Both the position numbers and the translations under genes were made by a program. 64,000 bases of DNA from Blastococcus sp. TML/M2B (GTDB lineage Bacteria > Actinomycetota > Actinomycetes > Mycobacteriales > Geodermatophilaceae), in the NCBI RefSeq assembly GCF_016612865.1, contig NZ_JAENZZ010000001.1:1240001-1304000 (forward strand), in the 5' to 3' direction. Positions 51,113-60,262 of this stretch are shown piece after piece. Position 1 is the first letter of the stretch. Every line of letters starts with the position of its first letter. Below the pieces are notes generated by a model. It ran no database searches. It saw only the letters and a program-made list of their open reading frames with translations, and was not told where the DNA came from.

Positions 51113-52037
51113 ATGAGCGGCACACTCGACGGCCGGGTCGTCATCGTCACGGGCGCGGGGCGGGGCATCGGCGCCTCGATCGCCCGGCTCTTCGCCCAGC
51201 AGGGCGCCCAGCTGGTCCTCAACGACCTCGGTGCCAACCCCGACGGCACCGGCGGGGACGAGGGCCCGGCGCGCGACATCGCCGACGAGATCGTGCGGGC
51301 CGGCGGCGCGGCGGTGAGCGACGGCGGCGACATCGCCGACACCGCCACCGGAAAGCGGCTGGTGGACCTCGCCGTCGACACCTACGGGAAGCTCGACGTC
51401 CTGGTCAACGTCGCCGGGATCCTCCGGGACAAGATGATCTTCAACCTGGACGACGAGGACTGGGACGCCGTCATCCGCGTCCACCTGCGCGGCCACTTCT
51501 CCACGATCAAGCCGGCCGCCGCCTACTGGCGCCAGCAGCGCAACCCCGACGGCCACTACCGGATCATCAACTTCACCTCCGACTCCGCCCTGCAGGGTTC
51601 GCCGGGGCAGCCGAACTACGCGGCCGCCAAGATGGGGATCATCGGGCTGACCGCGTCGGTCGCCAACGCGCTGGGCCGGTACGGCGTGACCGCCAACGCC
51701 ATCGCCCCCGGCGCCGCGACCCGGCTGACCGCGACGATCCCGCAGGACAAGAAGCTGGGCGCCGACCGGCCGGCCACCGACGACTCGCGGTCGCCGGACA
51801 ACATCGCGCCGATCGTCAGCTACCTGGCCAGCGAGGCCTCCGACTGGCTGTCCGGGCGCACGCTCGGCGCGGCCGGCTACGGCGTGACGCTGTGGAACAA
51901 CCCCGAGGTGCGCGCCTCGATCAGCTCCGAGGGCCCCTGGGACCCGGAGGACCTGGCGCGGCAGGTGGAGAAGGAGTTCCGCCCCCTGGCCGAGGGAGCT
52001 GCACCCGTCGATCTTCATGGCCCAGGTCCCGAAGTAG
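51113..52037 (+). CDS. Hsd4A-like short-chain dehydrogenase, frameshifted at the end
   Basis: T-G-A-G-R-G-I-G near 14-21, N-D-L-G, N-V-A-G-I-L-R-D-K-M and P-N-Y-A-A-A-K are typical of 17-beta-hydroxysteroid dehydrogenase 4/Fox2 N-terminal SDRs; mycobacterial Hsd4A, a KstR target, is the closest type I recognise. The given frame runs on into the next gene. Removing one C from the CCC at 52,004-52,006 gives P-S-I-F-M-A-Q-V-P-K and a TAG at 52,037, i.e. 307 residues. The run-on is thus an indel, not a true fusion. Probably oxidises 3-hydroxy-steroid side-chain CoA. Confidence 0.75.
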
Positions 52038-52069
52038 GTCCGAGCACGAGCAGGCAGGAGGGGGTCCCG

Positions 52070-53083
52070 GTGCGCATCGGATACGGACTGCGGAGGACGG
52101 CGGTCGAGGTCGCCGAGGAGACCGCCTGGGCGCGGGAGCTCGGCTTCGACGCGCTCTCCACCTCGGAGGTCGCCTACGACCCCTTCCTGCCGCTGGCCGT
52201 CGCCGCGACGGCCTCGGGGGAGATGCGGCTGGAGACCCACATCGCTGTCGCGTTCGCCCGGAGCCCCATGGTCACGGCGAACGCGGCGCACTACCTGCAC
52301 GTGCTCTCCGGTGGGCGCGCGGTGCTGGGGCTGGGCACCCAGATCAAGCCGCACATCACCCGACGGTTCGACATGCCGTGGAGCAGCAAGCCGGCCGCGC
52401 AGATGCGCGACTACATCCAGGCGCTGCAGGCGATCTGGCGGGACTGGAACCACGGCGAGCAGCTCGCGTTCCGCAGCGAGCACTACAACCACACGCTGAT
52501 GACCGACATGTTCCGGCCGCAGCCGATGCCCACCGCGCCGGAGGTGCACCTCGCCGCGGTCGGCCCGGTCATGACCCGGCTGGCCGGCGAGGTCGCCGAC
52601 GGGCTCATCCCGCACGCCTTCAGCACGCCCGAGTGGTTCACCGAGGTCACGCTGCCTGCTCTGCACGAGGGGCTGGAGCGGGCGGGCCGGGAGCGCTCGG
52701 ACGTCGTCGTGCACTGCCCGGGGTTCGTCGTCGTCACCGGGGAGGAGGGCGCCGGCGAGGAGGAGACTCTGGCCGTCCGCCGGCAGATCGCCTTCTACGG
52801 TTCGACGCCGGCCTACGGCGACGTCCTCCGCCGCGCGGGGCGCGGCGAGCTGCACGACCGGCTGCACGCGCTGTCGGTGGGCAGCGACCCGGAGCGGTGG
52901 GCCCGCATGGGCGATCTGGTGGACGACGAGCTGCTGTCCGCGTTCTCCGTGATCGGCCCGCTCGGGCACGTCGCCGACGAACTCGCGCGGCGCTACGGTG
53001 GCGAGATCGACCAGGTGCACCTCGCGCCGCCGGCCGGCACCACCGCCGAGGACGTCGCGGAGTTCCGGCGCCGGCTGCCCTGA
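52070..53083 (+). CDS. LLM-class F420-dependent oxidoreductase
   Basis: 337 residues with a luciferase-like (beta/alpha)8 barrel: L-E-T-H-I-A-V-A-F-A-R near 60 and G-L-G-T-Q-I-K-P-H. Own GTG with a strong CAGGAGGGGG site 10 bases upstream, so it is a separate gene from the SDR although they share an open frame through an indel. F420-dependent oxidation of a steroid or hydroxyacyl substrate is plausible given the KstR-like operator in front of the SDR; the cofactor assignment is by family. Confidence 0.8.
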   Translation: MRIGYGLRRTAVEVAEETAWARELGFDALSTSEVAYDPFLPLAVAATASGEMRLETHIAVAFARSPMVTANAAHYLHVLSGGRAVLGLGTQIKPHITRRFDMPWSSKPAAQMRDYIQALQAIWRDWNHGEQLAFRSEHYNHTLMTDMFRPQPMPTAPEVHLAAVGPVMTRLAGEVADGLIPHAFSTPEWFTEVTLPALHEGLERAGRERSDVVVHCPGFVVVTGEEGAGEEETLAVRRQIAFYGSTPAYGDVLRRAGRGELHDRLHALSVGSDPERWARMGDLVDDELLSAFSVIGPLGHVADELARRYGGEIDQVHLAPPAGTTAEDVAEFRRRLP

Positions 53084-53089
53084 CCGGGC

Positions 53090-54036
53090 TCAGCCCCAGG
53101 CGCTGGGGTCCCCGGAGGTCGGCGGCGCCATCCGGGCCTTGAGCCGGGCGTTCGGCAGCGGCGGGGCGGGCAGCCGCTGCACCGCACCGGTGTATCCCTC
53201 GACCTGCCCGAACCGGTCGGAGCCGGCCTCCCACTCCGCGCGGTAGGCGGCGATCTCCTCGTGCGAGCGGCCGAGGAAGTTCCACCACATGACCACCGGC
53301 TCGCCGAACGGCTCCCCGCCCAGCAGCATCAGCCGCGCCGGCCGGTCACCGGGGTTGGTGAGCGAGAGCCGGGTGGCACCGGGGGCGAGGTAGCCGAGCT
53401 CGGCGCGGGCCAGCTCGGCGTCGCCGACGACGACCGGGCCCTCGTCGACCAGCACGCCGTGCTCGAACTCCGGGGCGACGTCGAGCTCGACCTGCGCTAG
53501 CACGGCTCGAGCACCAGCTCGGCCCCCAACAGCGGGGTGTGCGTCGGCACGGGGGAGGCGGAGCCGCAGAGGGTCCCGAGCAGCACCCGGACGACGGCGC
53601 CGTCCAGCCGGAGGACCTCGGGGACGTGGTGGACGAACGACCGCGGGGCGTGCCGCGCGGACTCGGGCAGCGCCGTCCAGAGCTGGACGCCGTGCAGCAC
53701 GCCCGACCCCGGGGTGGAGACCTCCGAGTGCGCGACGCCGGAGCCGCCGGTCATCAGGTTCAGCTCGCCGGGCCGCACGAGCGCGTGCGCTCCGGTGGTG
53801 TCGCGGTGCTCGATCTCGCCGCTGAACAGCCAGCTGACCGTCTGCAGGCCGGTGTGCGGATGCGGCGGCACGTCCATGCCGCCGGTGCGCGTGACGTCGT
53901 CCGGGCCGTAGTGGTCGGCGAAGCACCAGGCCCCGATGAGCGACCGCGCGCGCTGGGGCAGGGTGCGGCGCACGGTCATCGCCCGCGGTCCGCCCAGGGG
54001 CACGTCTCGGCTGGTGATGACCTCGACCTCGCTCAC
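53090..54036 (-). CDS. pirin-family protein, frameshifted
   Basis: A pirin N-terminal cupin (P-P-H-P-H-T-G-L-Q-T-V-S-W-L-F near residue 65, with the iron-binding His pair and E-x4-H-x-D) stops at 53,497. The missing C-terminal cupin (R-A-E-L-G-Y-L-A-P-G, ending P-V-V-M-W-W-N-F-L-G-R) is intact in another frame. One base missing near 53,505 accounts for it and restores 315 residues. Pirins act as quercetinases or redox-sensitive co-regulators. GTG start. Converges with the LLM gene. Confidence 0.75.
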
Positions 54037-54091
54037 GCGGCAGAGCCTGGCACAGCGGGGAGCTCTCCGGTGCTGGGGCAGACTCTGCGCC

Positions 54092-54637
54092 GTGCCGCTC
54101 CGCCGTCCCCGCCGTGTCCTCGTGCTCGGTGGCGCCCGCTCGGGCAAGTCCTCCTACGCCGAGGGCCTGCTGGCCCGCGAGCGGGCCGTCGACTACGTCG
54201 CCTGCGGGATCCCGCCCGGTCCCGACGACCCCGAGTGGGCCGACCGCGTCGCGCTGCACCGCGCGCGCCGGCCGGCGTCCTGGCGGACGGTCGAGACGCT
54301 GGACCTGCCCGCGGTGCTCGGCCGCTCCGGCCCGCCGGTGCTCGTCGACTGCCTGACCACCTGGCTGGCCGGGCAGATGGACGCCTGCGGCGTCTGGGCC
54401 GGCGAACCCGGCGCCGACGACCGGCTGGCCGCGGTCGTCGACGAGCTGCTGGCCGCGTGGACGGGCACCCCGCGGCGGGTGGTCGCGGTCAGCAACGAGG
54501 TGGGCAACGGCATCGTCCCGGCGACCCCGTCTGGACGACGGTTCCGGGACGAGCTCGGCGTGCTCAACGCCCGGGTCGCGGGCGCGTCGACGCGGGTCTG
54601 GCTGCTGACGGCGGGGCTGCCGCAGCGGCTGCGCTGA
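54092..54637 (+). CDS. cobU: adenosylcobinamide kinase/guanylyltransferase-like
   Basis: 181 residues with a P-loop G-G-A-R-S-G-K-S at about 11-18, the CobU-type version, followed by D-Y-V-A-C-G and H-R-A-R-R-P-A-S-W, where the His that is guanylylated lies. CobU/CobP phosphorylates adenosylcobinamide and transfers GMP in cobalamin nucleotide-loop assembly. No other cob gene is in the window. GTG start divergent from the pirin gene by about 55 bases. Confidence 0.85.
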   Translation: MPLRRPRRVLVLGGARSGKSSYAEGLLARERAVDYVACGIPPGPDDPEWADRVALHRARRPASWRTVETLDLPAVLGRSGPPVLVDCLTTWLAGQMDACGVWAGEPGADDRLAAVVDELLAAWTGTPRRVVAVSNEVGNGIVPATPSGRRFRDELGVLNARVAGASTRVWLLTAGLPQRLR

Positions 54638-54718
54638 CGCCCGGTTTCGACGCGTCGGCGCTCGGGCAGGTGCGGGGCCGGTGGTCGCCCGGCCGGGGCG
54701 CCGACGGAAGGGGGATCC

Positions 54719-55867
54719 GTGCGCGCGATGGTCTACCGCGGCCCGTACAAGATCCGGGTCGAGGAGAAGCCGGTCCCGGCCATCGAGCACCCGAACGACG
54801 CGATCGTGCGGGTCTCCCTGGCGGCGATCTGCGGCTCCGACCTGCACCTCTACCACGGGATGATGCCGGACACCCGGATCGGCCACACGTTCGGCCACGA
54901 GTTCATCGGCGTCGTCGAGCAGGTCGGCTCGTCGGTCCAGAACCTCCAGGTCGGCGACCGGGTGATGGTGCCGTTCAACATCTTCTGCGGCAGCTGCTGG
55001 TTCTGCGCCCGCGGGCTGTTCTCCAACTGCCACAACGTGAACCCGAACGCCACCGCCGTCGGCGGCATCTACGGCTACTCGCACACCACCGGCGGTTACG
55101 ACGGTGGTCAGGCGGAGTACGTGCGGGTGCCGTTCGCCGACGTCGGCCCGGTGAAGATCCCCGACTGGATGCACGACGAGGACGCCGTCCTGCTGACCGA
55201 CGCCGCCGCGACCGGCTACTTCGGCGCCCAGCTGGGTGAGATCGCCGAGGGGGACACGGTGGTGGTGCTCGGCGCCGGCCCGGTCGGCCTGGTCGCCGCG
55301 CAGTCGGCCTGGCTGATGGGCGCCGGGCGGGTCATCGTCGTCGACCACCTGCAGGAGCGGCTGGAGAAGGCCCGCACCATGGCCTACGCCGAGACGCTGG
55401 ACTACGACGAGTACGACGACGTCGTCGTCGAGCTGAAGAAGCAGACCGACCACCTGGGTGCCGACGTCGTCATCGAGGCGGTGGGTGCCGAGGCGGACGG
55501 GAACCTCGCCCAGCAGCTCACCGGCCCGAAGCTGAAGCTGCAGGGCGGCTCGGCCACCGCGCTGAACTGGGCGATCGACGGCGTCCGCAAGGGCGGCACC
55601 GTGGCGGTGGTCGGCGCCTACGGCCCGATCCCGAACGCGGTGAAGTTCGGCGACGCGCTGAACAAGGGCCTGACCCTGCGGATGAACCAGACCCCCGTGA
55701 AGCGGCAGTGGCCCCGGATGTTCGAGCACGTGCGCAACGGCTTCCTCACCCCTCGGGACATGGTCACCCACCGCTTCCCGCTGGAGGAGATCCCGGAGGC
55801 CTACCACGTGTTCTCCAGCAAGCTCGACGGCTGCATCAAGCCGCTGATCGTCCCCAGCGCGTCCTGA
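54719..55867 (+). CDS. zinc-dependent alcohol/formaldehyde dehydrogenase
   Basis: 382 residues of the medium-chain dehydrogenase family. Catalytic zinc: C38-G-S-D and G-H-E (59-61); structural zinc Cys cluster F-C-G-S-C-W-F-C-A-R...C-H. Rossmann G-A-G-P-V-G near 187-192. The long loop with N-P-N-A resembles glutathione-independent formaldehyde dehydrogenases and sorbitol-type enzymes. Often paired with a small hypothetical protein like the next gene. GTG start with GGAAGGGGG site. Confidence 0.85.
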   Translation: MRAMVYRGPYKIRVEEKPVPAIEHPNDAIVRVSLAAICGSDLHLYHGMMPDTRIGHTFGHEFIGVVEQVGSSVQNLQVGDRVMVPFNIFCGSCWFCARGLFSNCHNVNPNATAVGGIYGYSHTTGGYDGGQAEYVRVPFADVGPVKIPDWMHDEDAVLLTDAAATGYFGAQLGEIAEGDTVVVLGAGPVGLVAAQSAWLMGAGRVIVVDHLQERLEKARTMAYAETLDYDEYDDVVVELKKQTDHLGADVVIEAVGAEADGNLAQQLTGPKLKLQGGSATALNWAIDGVRKGGTVAVVGAYGPIPNAVKFGDALNKGLTLRMNQTPVKRQWPRMFEHVRNGFLTPRDMVTHRFPLEEIPEAYHVFSSKLDGCIKPLIVPSAS

Positions 55868-55886
55868 TCCGACCGGAGGAGCCGTC

Positions 55887-56474
55887 ATGAACCAGGCCGG
55901 CCGCGGGGACATCCCCAGCGCCTACGTCCGCGACAAGCGGACGCCGCCGCCCAGCAGCGACGAGCTGCGGGCCCGGATCCCCGGGTGGGGCGTCGACCTC
56001 AACCCGACCGACCGGCCCGCCTACCCAAAGCTGCAGCACCGGACCGACACCGGCGCGCACTGGGACTTCCCGGAGCGGCAGCCGGAGGAGTGGCCCCGCG
56101 AGCGCTCGGTCGAGCACGCCTTCGTCACCCCGGTCTTCGGCACCGCCCAGCCGCCGCGCGGCCTGTCCGGGGTGATCCGGAGGTACTCCTACGCCCGCTT
56201 CAGCGAGGGGCGGCTGGCGCACTGGCTGCTGCTGGTCGCGGCCGACCGGGTGGACGCCGCCGAGCACCGACTCCGCTCGTTCGCCTCGACCCGGCCCGAC
56301 GTGCCGGCGACCGGGCTGCGCAGCGAGTTCACCCGTGGCGGCCTGCGGTCCCGCCGCGGACGCTCCGACGCGCGGCACCACCTGGTCGATCCGCTGGTCG
56401 TGGCCGGGCCGTGGGTCGCGGCCGCCGGTGCCGCCCTCGTCGGCCTCCGGACGCTGGCCCGCGGGCGCCGCTGA
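55887..56474 (+). CDS. conserved hypothetical protein next to alcohol dehydrogenase
   Basis: 195 residues. A Pro/Arg-rich N-terminus, then a compact domain with R-R-Y-S-Y-A-R-F-S-E-G-R-x-A-H-W-L-L-L-V-A-A-D-R-V-D, and a C-terminal membrane helix (about 165-188). Such a protein commonly follows zinc alcohol dehydrogenase genes in actinobacteria. Function not known. GGAGGAG site before the ATG, 19 bases after the dehydrogenase stop, so co-transcribed. Confidence 0.65.
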   Translation: MNQAGRGDIPSAYVRDKRTPPPSSDELRARIPGWGVDLNPTDRPAYPKLQHRTDTGAHWDFPERQPEEWPRERSVEHAFVTPVFGTAQPPRGLSGVIRRYSYARFSEGRLAHWLLLVAADRVDAAEHRLRSFASTRPDVPATGLRSEFTRGGLRSRRGRSDARHHLVDPLVVAGPWVAAAGAALVGLRTLARGRR

Positions 56475-56478
56475 GCGC

Positions 56479-57195
56479 TCAGCCGTCGGCGGGGAACAGC
56501 CGGCCCAGCCCGAACCGGGTCGGCGGGCGGAAGGGCTGCCAGTCGTGCCGCGGCTGGGCGAGCCGGTCGGCGACGACCCACAGCACGGCCGGGTCGTGCC
56601 CCATGCCGAGGTGGGCCGCGTGCACCGCGACGTTCTCGCTGCGCGGGCCGGGCTGCTGGCGGCAGGCCCGCCAGTCGACGACGCCGTCCCACCGGGAGTA
56701 GACGGCGGTGCTCGGCACGGCCAGCGGAGCGGCCGGCCTGCCGCGGGCGGTCGGGTAGCCACCGAACGGCGAGCCCAGCGAGACCACCTGTCGCACCTGC
56801 CGGGGCGCCTTCCGGGCGAGGCCGCGCGCGAAGATGCCGCCCAGGCTCTGGCCGACGATGCTCACCGCGGTCCCGTGCTCGGCGGCGAGCCGGTCGAGCA
56901 GCCGCGGCAGCGCGTCGTCGAGCTCCCGCGAGGGGCCGCGGTTGCGCCCGAGGTCCCAGCCGACGACCGGGTAGCCCAGCCGGCGCAACCAGGTGCGCAG
57001 CACCGCGGTGGAGGCGTCCGACGCCATGAGGCCGGGGAGCACCAGGACGGGGTGCGGCTCGCCGCGCGGCGCCAGTTGCAGCAGCGGGAGACCGGCCGCG
57101 AAGGCGCCGGCACTGGCCAGCGCGCGGACCGGCTCGGTGGCACCCAGGAGCCCGGGCCGGCGACGGCGCGGGGGCCGCGCGGGGGGACGGGTCAC
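56479..57195 (-). CDS. alpha/beta hydrolase (esterase/lipase-like)
   Basis: 238 residues. Nucleophile elbow G-Q-S-L-G-G near residue 117, an H-P-V-L-V-L-P-G-L oxyanion strand near 48, and late Asp and His (W-D-G-V-V-D, A-H-L-G-M-G-H-D) complete the triad. Substrate unknown; the fold is that of PGAP1/lipase-like esterases. GTG start directly after the upstream small gene. Converges with the preceding hypothetical gene, stops only a few bases apart. Confidence 0.8.
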   Translation of the reverse strand: MTRPPARPPRRRRPGLLGATEPVRALASAGAFAAGLPLLQLAPRGEPHPVLVLPGLMASDASTAVLRTWLRRLGYPVVGWDLGRNRGPSRELDDALPRLLDRLAAEHGTAVSIVGQSLGGIFARGLARKAPRQVRQVVSLGSPFGGYPTARGRPAAPLAVPSTAVYSRWDGVVDWRACRQQPGPRSENVAVHAAHLGMGHDPAVLWVVADRLAQPRHDWQPFRPPTRFGLGRLFPADG

Positions 57196-57199
57196 CGGC

Positions 57200-57505
57200 T
57201 CAGTCCACCGTCGGCGGGAGGAGCCGCGGTGCGAAGACCTCGTCGATCGGCCGCGGCCCCACGTACTGCCGGCAGGTGCACGGCACCCAGCTGTGGCCGG
57301 ACCACCGGCCGCGCTTGTCGAAGGTGTCCCGCCGCAGCTCGGCGTGGCAGGTGGAGGTGTCGCGGTCGTGCTGGCTGAGCGCGTGCCCGCAGCCGCACAC
57401 CGGGGTGACCGGCGGAGGAGGAGCGGGCTTCCGGCGGCCCAGCCGGCCGGCGAGGAACCCGGTGGCGAGCAGGGCCCCGCCCACCAGCAGGCTGATCGGG
57501 TCCAC
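57200..57505 (-). CDS. small membrane-anchored Cys-rich protein
   Basis: 101 residues with an N-terminal hydrophobic helix (about 4-20), then C-G-C-G-H, C-H and C-T-C-R residues that could bind a metal. No family is recognised. It ends five bases before the esterase start, so the two are probably co-transcribed. Confidence 0.6.
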   Translation of the reverse strand: MDPISLLVGGALLATGFLAGRLGRRKPAPPPPVTPVCGCGHALSQHDRDTSTCHAELRRDTFDKRGRWSGHSWVPCTCRQYVGPRPIDEVFAPRLLPPTVD

Positions 57506-57619
57506 GGCGCCCTCCTCGTGCTCGGCGGCCGTTCGACGGTAACCCGCCGGCGCCCGGGGCTGCTGCTTTCCCCCGATCGGGCGGGATTACCGCGCTGTGT
57601 TGCAGGGCACAGGAGGTGC

Positions 57620-57880
57620 GTGGACACGTACGCCGTAGGTTTCGCCCGCCCGGACCGCTGGTCCGGCGGGGAGCCCGCTCAGCTGTCGCACCCCTGGCAC
57701 GCCGTCGAGGCGCACCGCCCGCCCGCCGAGCTGGACGGGGAGATCGAGCTCGCCGTGTGCGGGGCGATCGTCCAGGTCTGGGGTTCGCAGAAGTGGACCC
57801 GCGTCGGCGCCGGGCGCACCGCCTGCCCGACCTGCCAGCAGGTCACCGCGGTCGGCCGGACGCTCACCTCCGCCCGCTGA
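57620..57880 (+). CDS. small zinc-binding-like hypothetical protein
   Basis: 86 residues with C-P-T-C near the C-terminus and an upstream Cys, a simple zinc-knuckle pattern; H-P-W-H-A-V-E near residue 25. GTG with a CAGGAGGTGC site. Seen as a stand-alone gene in high-GC actinobacteria; role unknown. Confidence 0.6.
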   Translation: MDTYAVGFARPDRWSGGEPAQLSHPWHAVEAHRPPAELDGEIELAVCGAIVQVWGSQKWTRVGAGRTACPTCQQVTAVGRTLTSAR

Positions 57881-57901
57881 CCGCTCCGCGGCGCCCGCGC
57901 C

Positions 57902-59101
57902 TCACCGCTCGGGGCGCCGCCCGCTGATCGCCGAGATCCCGGTGACCTCCCGGCCGATGATCAGCGCCTGCACCGAGTCGGTGCCCTCGAACGTGAAGAT
58001 CGCCTCCATGTCGGCGTGGTGCCGCGCGACGTGGTGCTCGAGCAGGATCCCGTCGCCGCCGAGGATGTCGCGGGCGTCCGCGACGATCGCCCGCGCCTTG
58101 GCCGCGTGGTTCATCTTGGCCAGCGAGGCCATCGCCGCCGTCATCCGGCCGGCGTCGGCGAGCGTGGACAGCCGCCAGCACATCAGCTGCATCGAGGTGA
58201 TCTCGGCGAGCATCCGCGCCAGCTTGTCCTGCACCAGCTGGAAGCCGGCGATGGGCTGGCCGAACTGCTCCCGCCGCAGGGCGTGCGCCAGCGCCAGCTC
58301 GTAGGAGGCCATCGCCAGCCCCAGCGCCCGCCAGGCCACGGTGTACCGGGTGCGGTCGAGCATCCGGGAGACGTCCTTGAACGAGTGGCACTCGGCCAGC
58401 TTGTTCTCCACCGGCACGCGGACGTCGGTCAGCGTGATCTCGGCCTGCCACACCGCGCGCAGCGCCGTCTTCCCGGTCATGACCGTCGCGTCGTAGCCCT
58501 CGAGCTGCCCGTCCCGCCCGCCGGTCTCGACGACGTAGCCGCCCACGGCGCCGTCCTCGCCGCGCGCCCAGATGATCACGTAGTCGGCGATCGAACCGTT
58601 GCCGATCCACTTCTTCCGCCCGTTGAGCACGAAGGAGTCGCCGTCCCGGCGGGCGGAGGTCTCCAGACCGACCGCGTCGGAGCCGTGCTCGGGCTCGGTG
58701 AGCCCGAAGGCGCCGATCTTGTCCAGCCGCGCCATCTCCGGCAGCCAGCGCCGGCGCTGCTCCTCCGAGCCGAGCACCGCGATCGACTGCATGGCCAGGA
58801 AGCTGTGCACGCCGTTGAACGTGCCGATGCTGCCGTCGGACCGGGCGAACTCGGCGGCGACCAGGCCCGCGGCGACGTTGCTCATGCCCGGGCAGCCGTA
58901 GCCCTCGATGGTCCCTCCGACGACGCCGAGCCCGGCCAGCTTCGGCACGACCTCGAAGGGGAACTCCGCCCGGTCCCAGTACTCGTTGATGGTGGGCTCG
59001 ACCTCCTGCAGGCAGAAGGCGCGCACCCGGTCGCGGATCTCCTTGTCCTCCGGGGAGAGCAGCTCGTCCAGCAGGTAGAAGTCAGGGCTCGCGGCGGTCA
59101 C
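57902..59101 (-). CDS. acyl-CoA dehydrogenase, glutaryl-CoA dehydrogenase-like
   Basis: 399 residues. F-G-L-T-E-P-E-H-G-S-D near 130, the F-N-G-V-H-S-F segment, and the C-terminal Y/F-T-F-E-G-T-D-S-V-Q-A-L-I-I-G-R-E-V-T-G, which is the usual ending of glutaryl-CoA dehydrogenases. R-R-E-Q-F-G-Q-P-I and E-I-T-S-M-Q are present. It would oxidise and decarboxylate glutaryl-CoA or act on a related acyl-CoA; the active-site residue that decides decarboxylation was not verified. GTG start. Stands alone, divergent from the glycerate kinase. Confidence 0.85.
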   Translation of the reverse strand: MTAASPDFYLLDELLSPEDKEIRDRVRAFCLQEVEPTINEYWDRAEFPFEVVPKLAGLGVVGGTIEGYGCPGMSNVAAGLVAAEFARSDGSIGTFNGVHSFLAMQSIAVLGSEEQRRRWLPEMARLDKIGAFGLTEPEHGSDAVGLETSARRDGDSFVLNGRKKWIGNGSIADYVIIWARGEDGAVGGYVVETGGRDGQLEGYDATVMTGKTALRAVWQAEITLTDVRVPVENKLAECHSFKDVSRMLDRTRYTVAWRALGLAMASYELALAHALRREQFGQPIAGFQLVQDKLARMLAEITSMQLMCWRLSTLADAGRMTAAMASLAKMNHAAKARAIVADARDILGGDGILLEHHVARHHADMEAIFTFEGTDSVQALIIGREVTGISAISGRRPER

Positions 59102-59128
59102 CTGCGGGACGCTACGACGCTTGCGGGC

Positions 59129-60262
59129 ATGCTGCTCGTCGTGCGGATCGTGGTGGCCCCCGACTCCTTCAAGGGCAGCCTGTCCGCCGACCGCGCGGCC
59201 GACGCGATCGCCGCCGGCGTCGCCCGGGCGGTACCCGGTGCCGAGCTGGCGCTGCGCCCCGTCGCGGACGGGGGAGAGGGCACCGTCGCCGCCGCGCTGC
59301 GGGCCGGGTGGGGGCCGCGGGCGGTGGGGGTGACCGGGCCCGACGGGCGGCCGGTGGAGGCCGAGCTCGCCCTCCGGGGGACGACGGCGGTGCTGGAGCT
59401 CGCGACCGCCGCGGGGCTGGGGCTGCTCGACCGGCCAGCCCCGCTGACCGCGACCACGCGCGGGGTGGGGGAGCTCGTGCGGCACGCCCTCGACGCGGGG
59501 GCCCGGCGGATCGTGCTGGGCATCGGCGGCAGCGCGACCACCGACGGCGGCGCGGGCATGCTGCAGGCGCTCGGGGTGCGGCTGCTGGACGCCGCCGGCC
59601 GGGAGGTGCCGCCCGGTGGGGCAGGGCTGGCGCGCCTGGACCGGATCGACGCCTCCGCCCTGGACCCGCGCCTGGCGGGAGTGGTGCTCGTCGTCGCCTC
59701 GGACGTCGACAACCCGCTGACCGGACCGGCCGGGGCGGCGCACGTCTTCGGCCCGCAGAAGGGCGCCTCGGCCGACGACGTGCGCGCGCTGGACGCGGCG
59801 CTCGGCCGCTACGCCGTCGTCCTCGCCCGCGACCTGGGTGCCGACGTCGCGGCGACCCCGGGCGCCGGGGGAGCGGGCGGGACGGCGGCCGGTGCCCTGG
59901 CCGTCGGTGCCCGCCTGGTCTCGGGGGCCGGACTGGTGTGCGACCTCGTCGGGCTCTCCGACGCCGTGGCCGGGGCGGCGCTGGCGATCACCGGGGAGGG
60001 GTCGCTGGACGCGCAGACGCTGCGCGGCAAGGCGCCGGCGGAGGTGGCGCGGCGGGCGGCCGCGGCGGGGGTGCCCTGCCTGGCGCTCGCAGGCCGGGTG
60101 GCGCTGGGCGCCGACCAGCTCGGCGCCGCGGGGTTCGCCGCCGCGCACGCGCTCACCGAGGTCGAACCCGACGCCGGTCGCTGCCTCGCCGAGCCGGAGC
60201 GCCTGCTCGGGGAACTGGCCGCCCGGGTGGTCCCTCAGCTGGTCAGCAGCCCGCGCACGTAG
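59129..60262 (+). CDS. glycerate kinase, type 1
   Basis: 377 residues. The family opening V-V-A-P-D-S-F-K-G-S-L near residue 8, D-G-G-E-G-T (about 47-52), G-I-G-G-S-A-T-T-D-G-G near 132 and T-G-E-G-S-L-D near 291 are all present. Phosphorylates glycerate to 2-phosphoglycerate, feeding lower glycolysis. ATG start as first Met; a GTG four codons on is possible. Its end overlaps the convergent DinB gene by 28 bases. Confidence 0.9.
   Translation: MLLVVRIVVAPDSFKGSLSADRAADAIAAGVARAVPGAELALRPVADGGEGTVAAALRAGWGPRAVGVTGPDGRPVEAELALRGTTAVLELATAAGLGLLDRPAPLTATTRGVGELVRHALDAGARRIVLGIGGSATTDGGAGMLQALGVRLLDAAGREVPPGGAGLARLDRIDASALDPRLAGVVLVVASDVDNPLTGPAGAAHVFGPQKGASADDVRALDAALGRYAVVLARDLGADVAATPGAGGAGGTAAGALAVGARLVSGAGLVCDLVGLSDAVAGAALAITGEGSLDAQTLRGKAPAEVARRAAAAGVPCLALAGRVALGADQLGAAGFAAAHALTEVEPDAGRCLAEPERLLGELAARVVPQLVSSPRT

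Noticed and set aside
51113..53083. A natural SDR-LLM fusion enzyme
   Set aside because: The normal SDR ending and stop are intact one frame away and the LLM gene has its own start and ribosome site.
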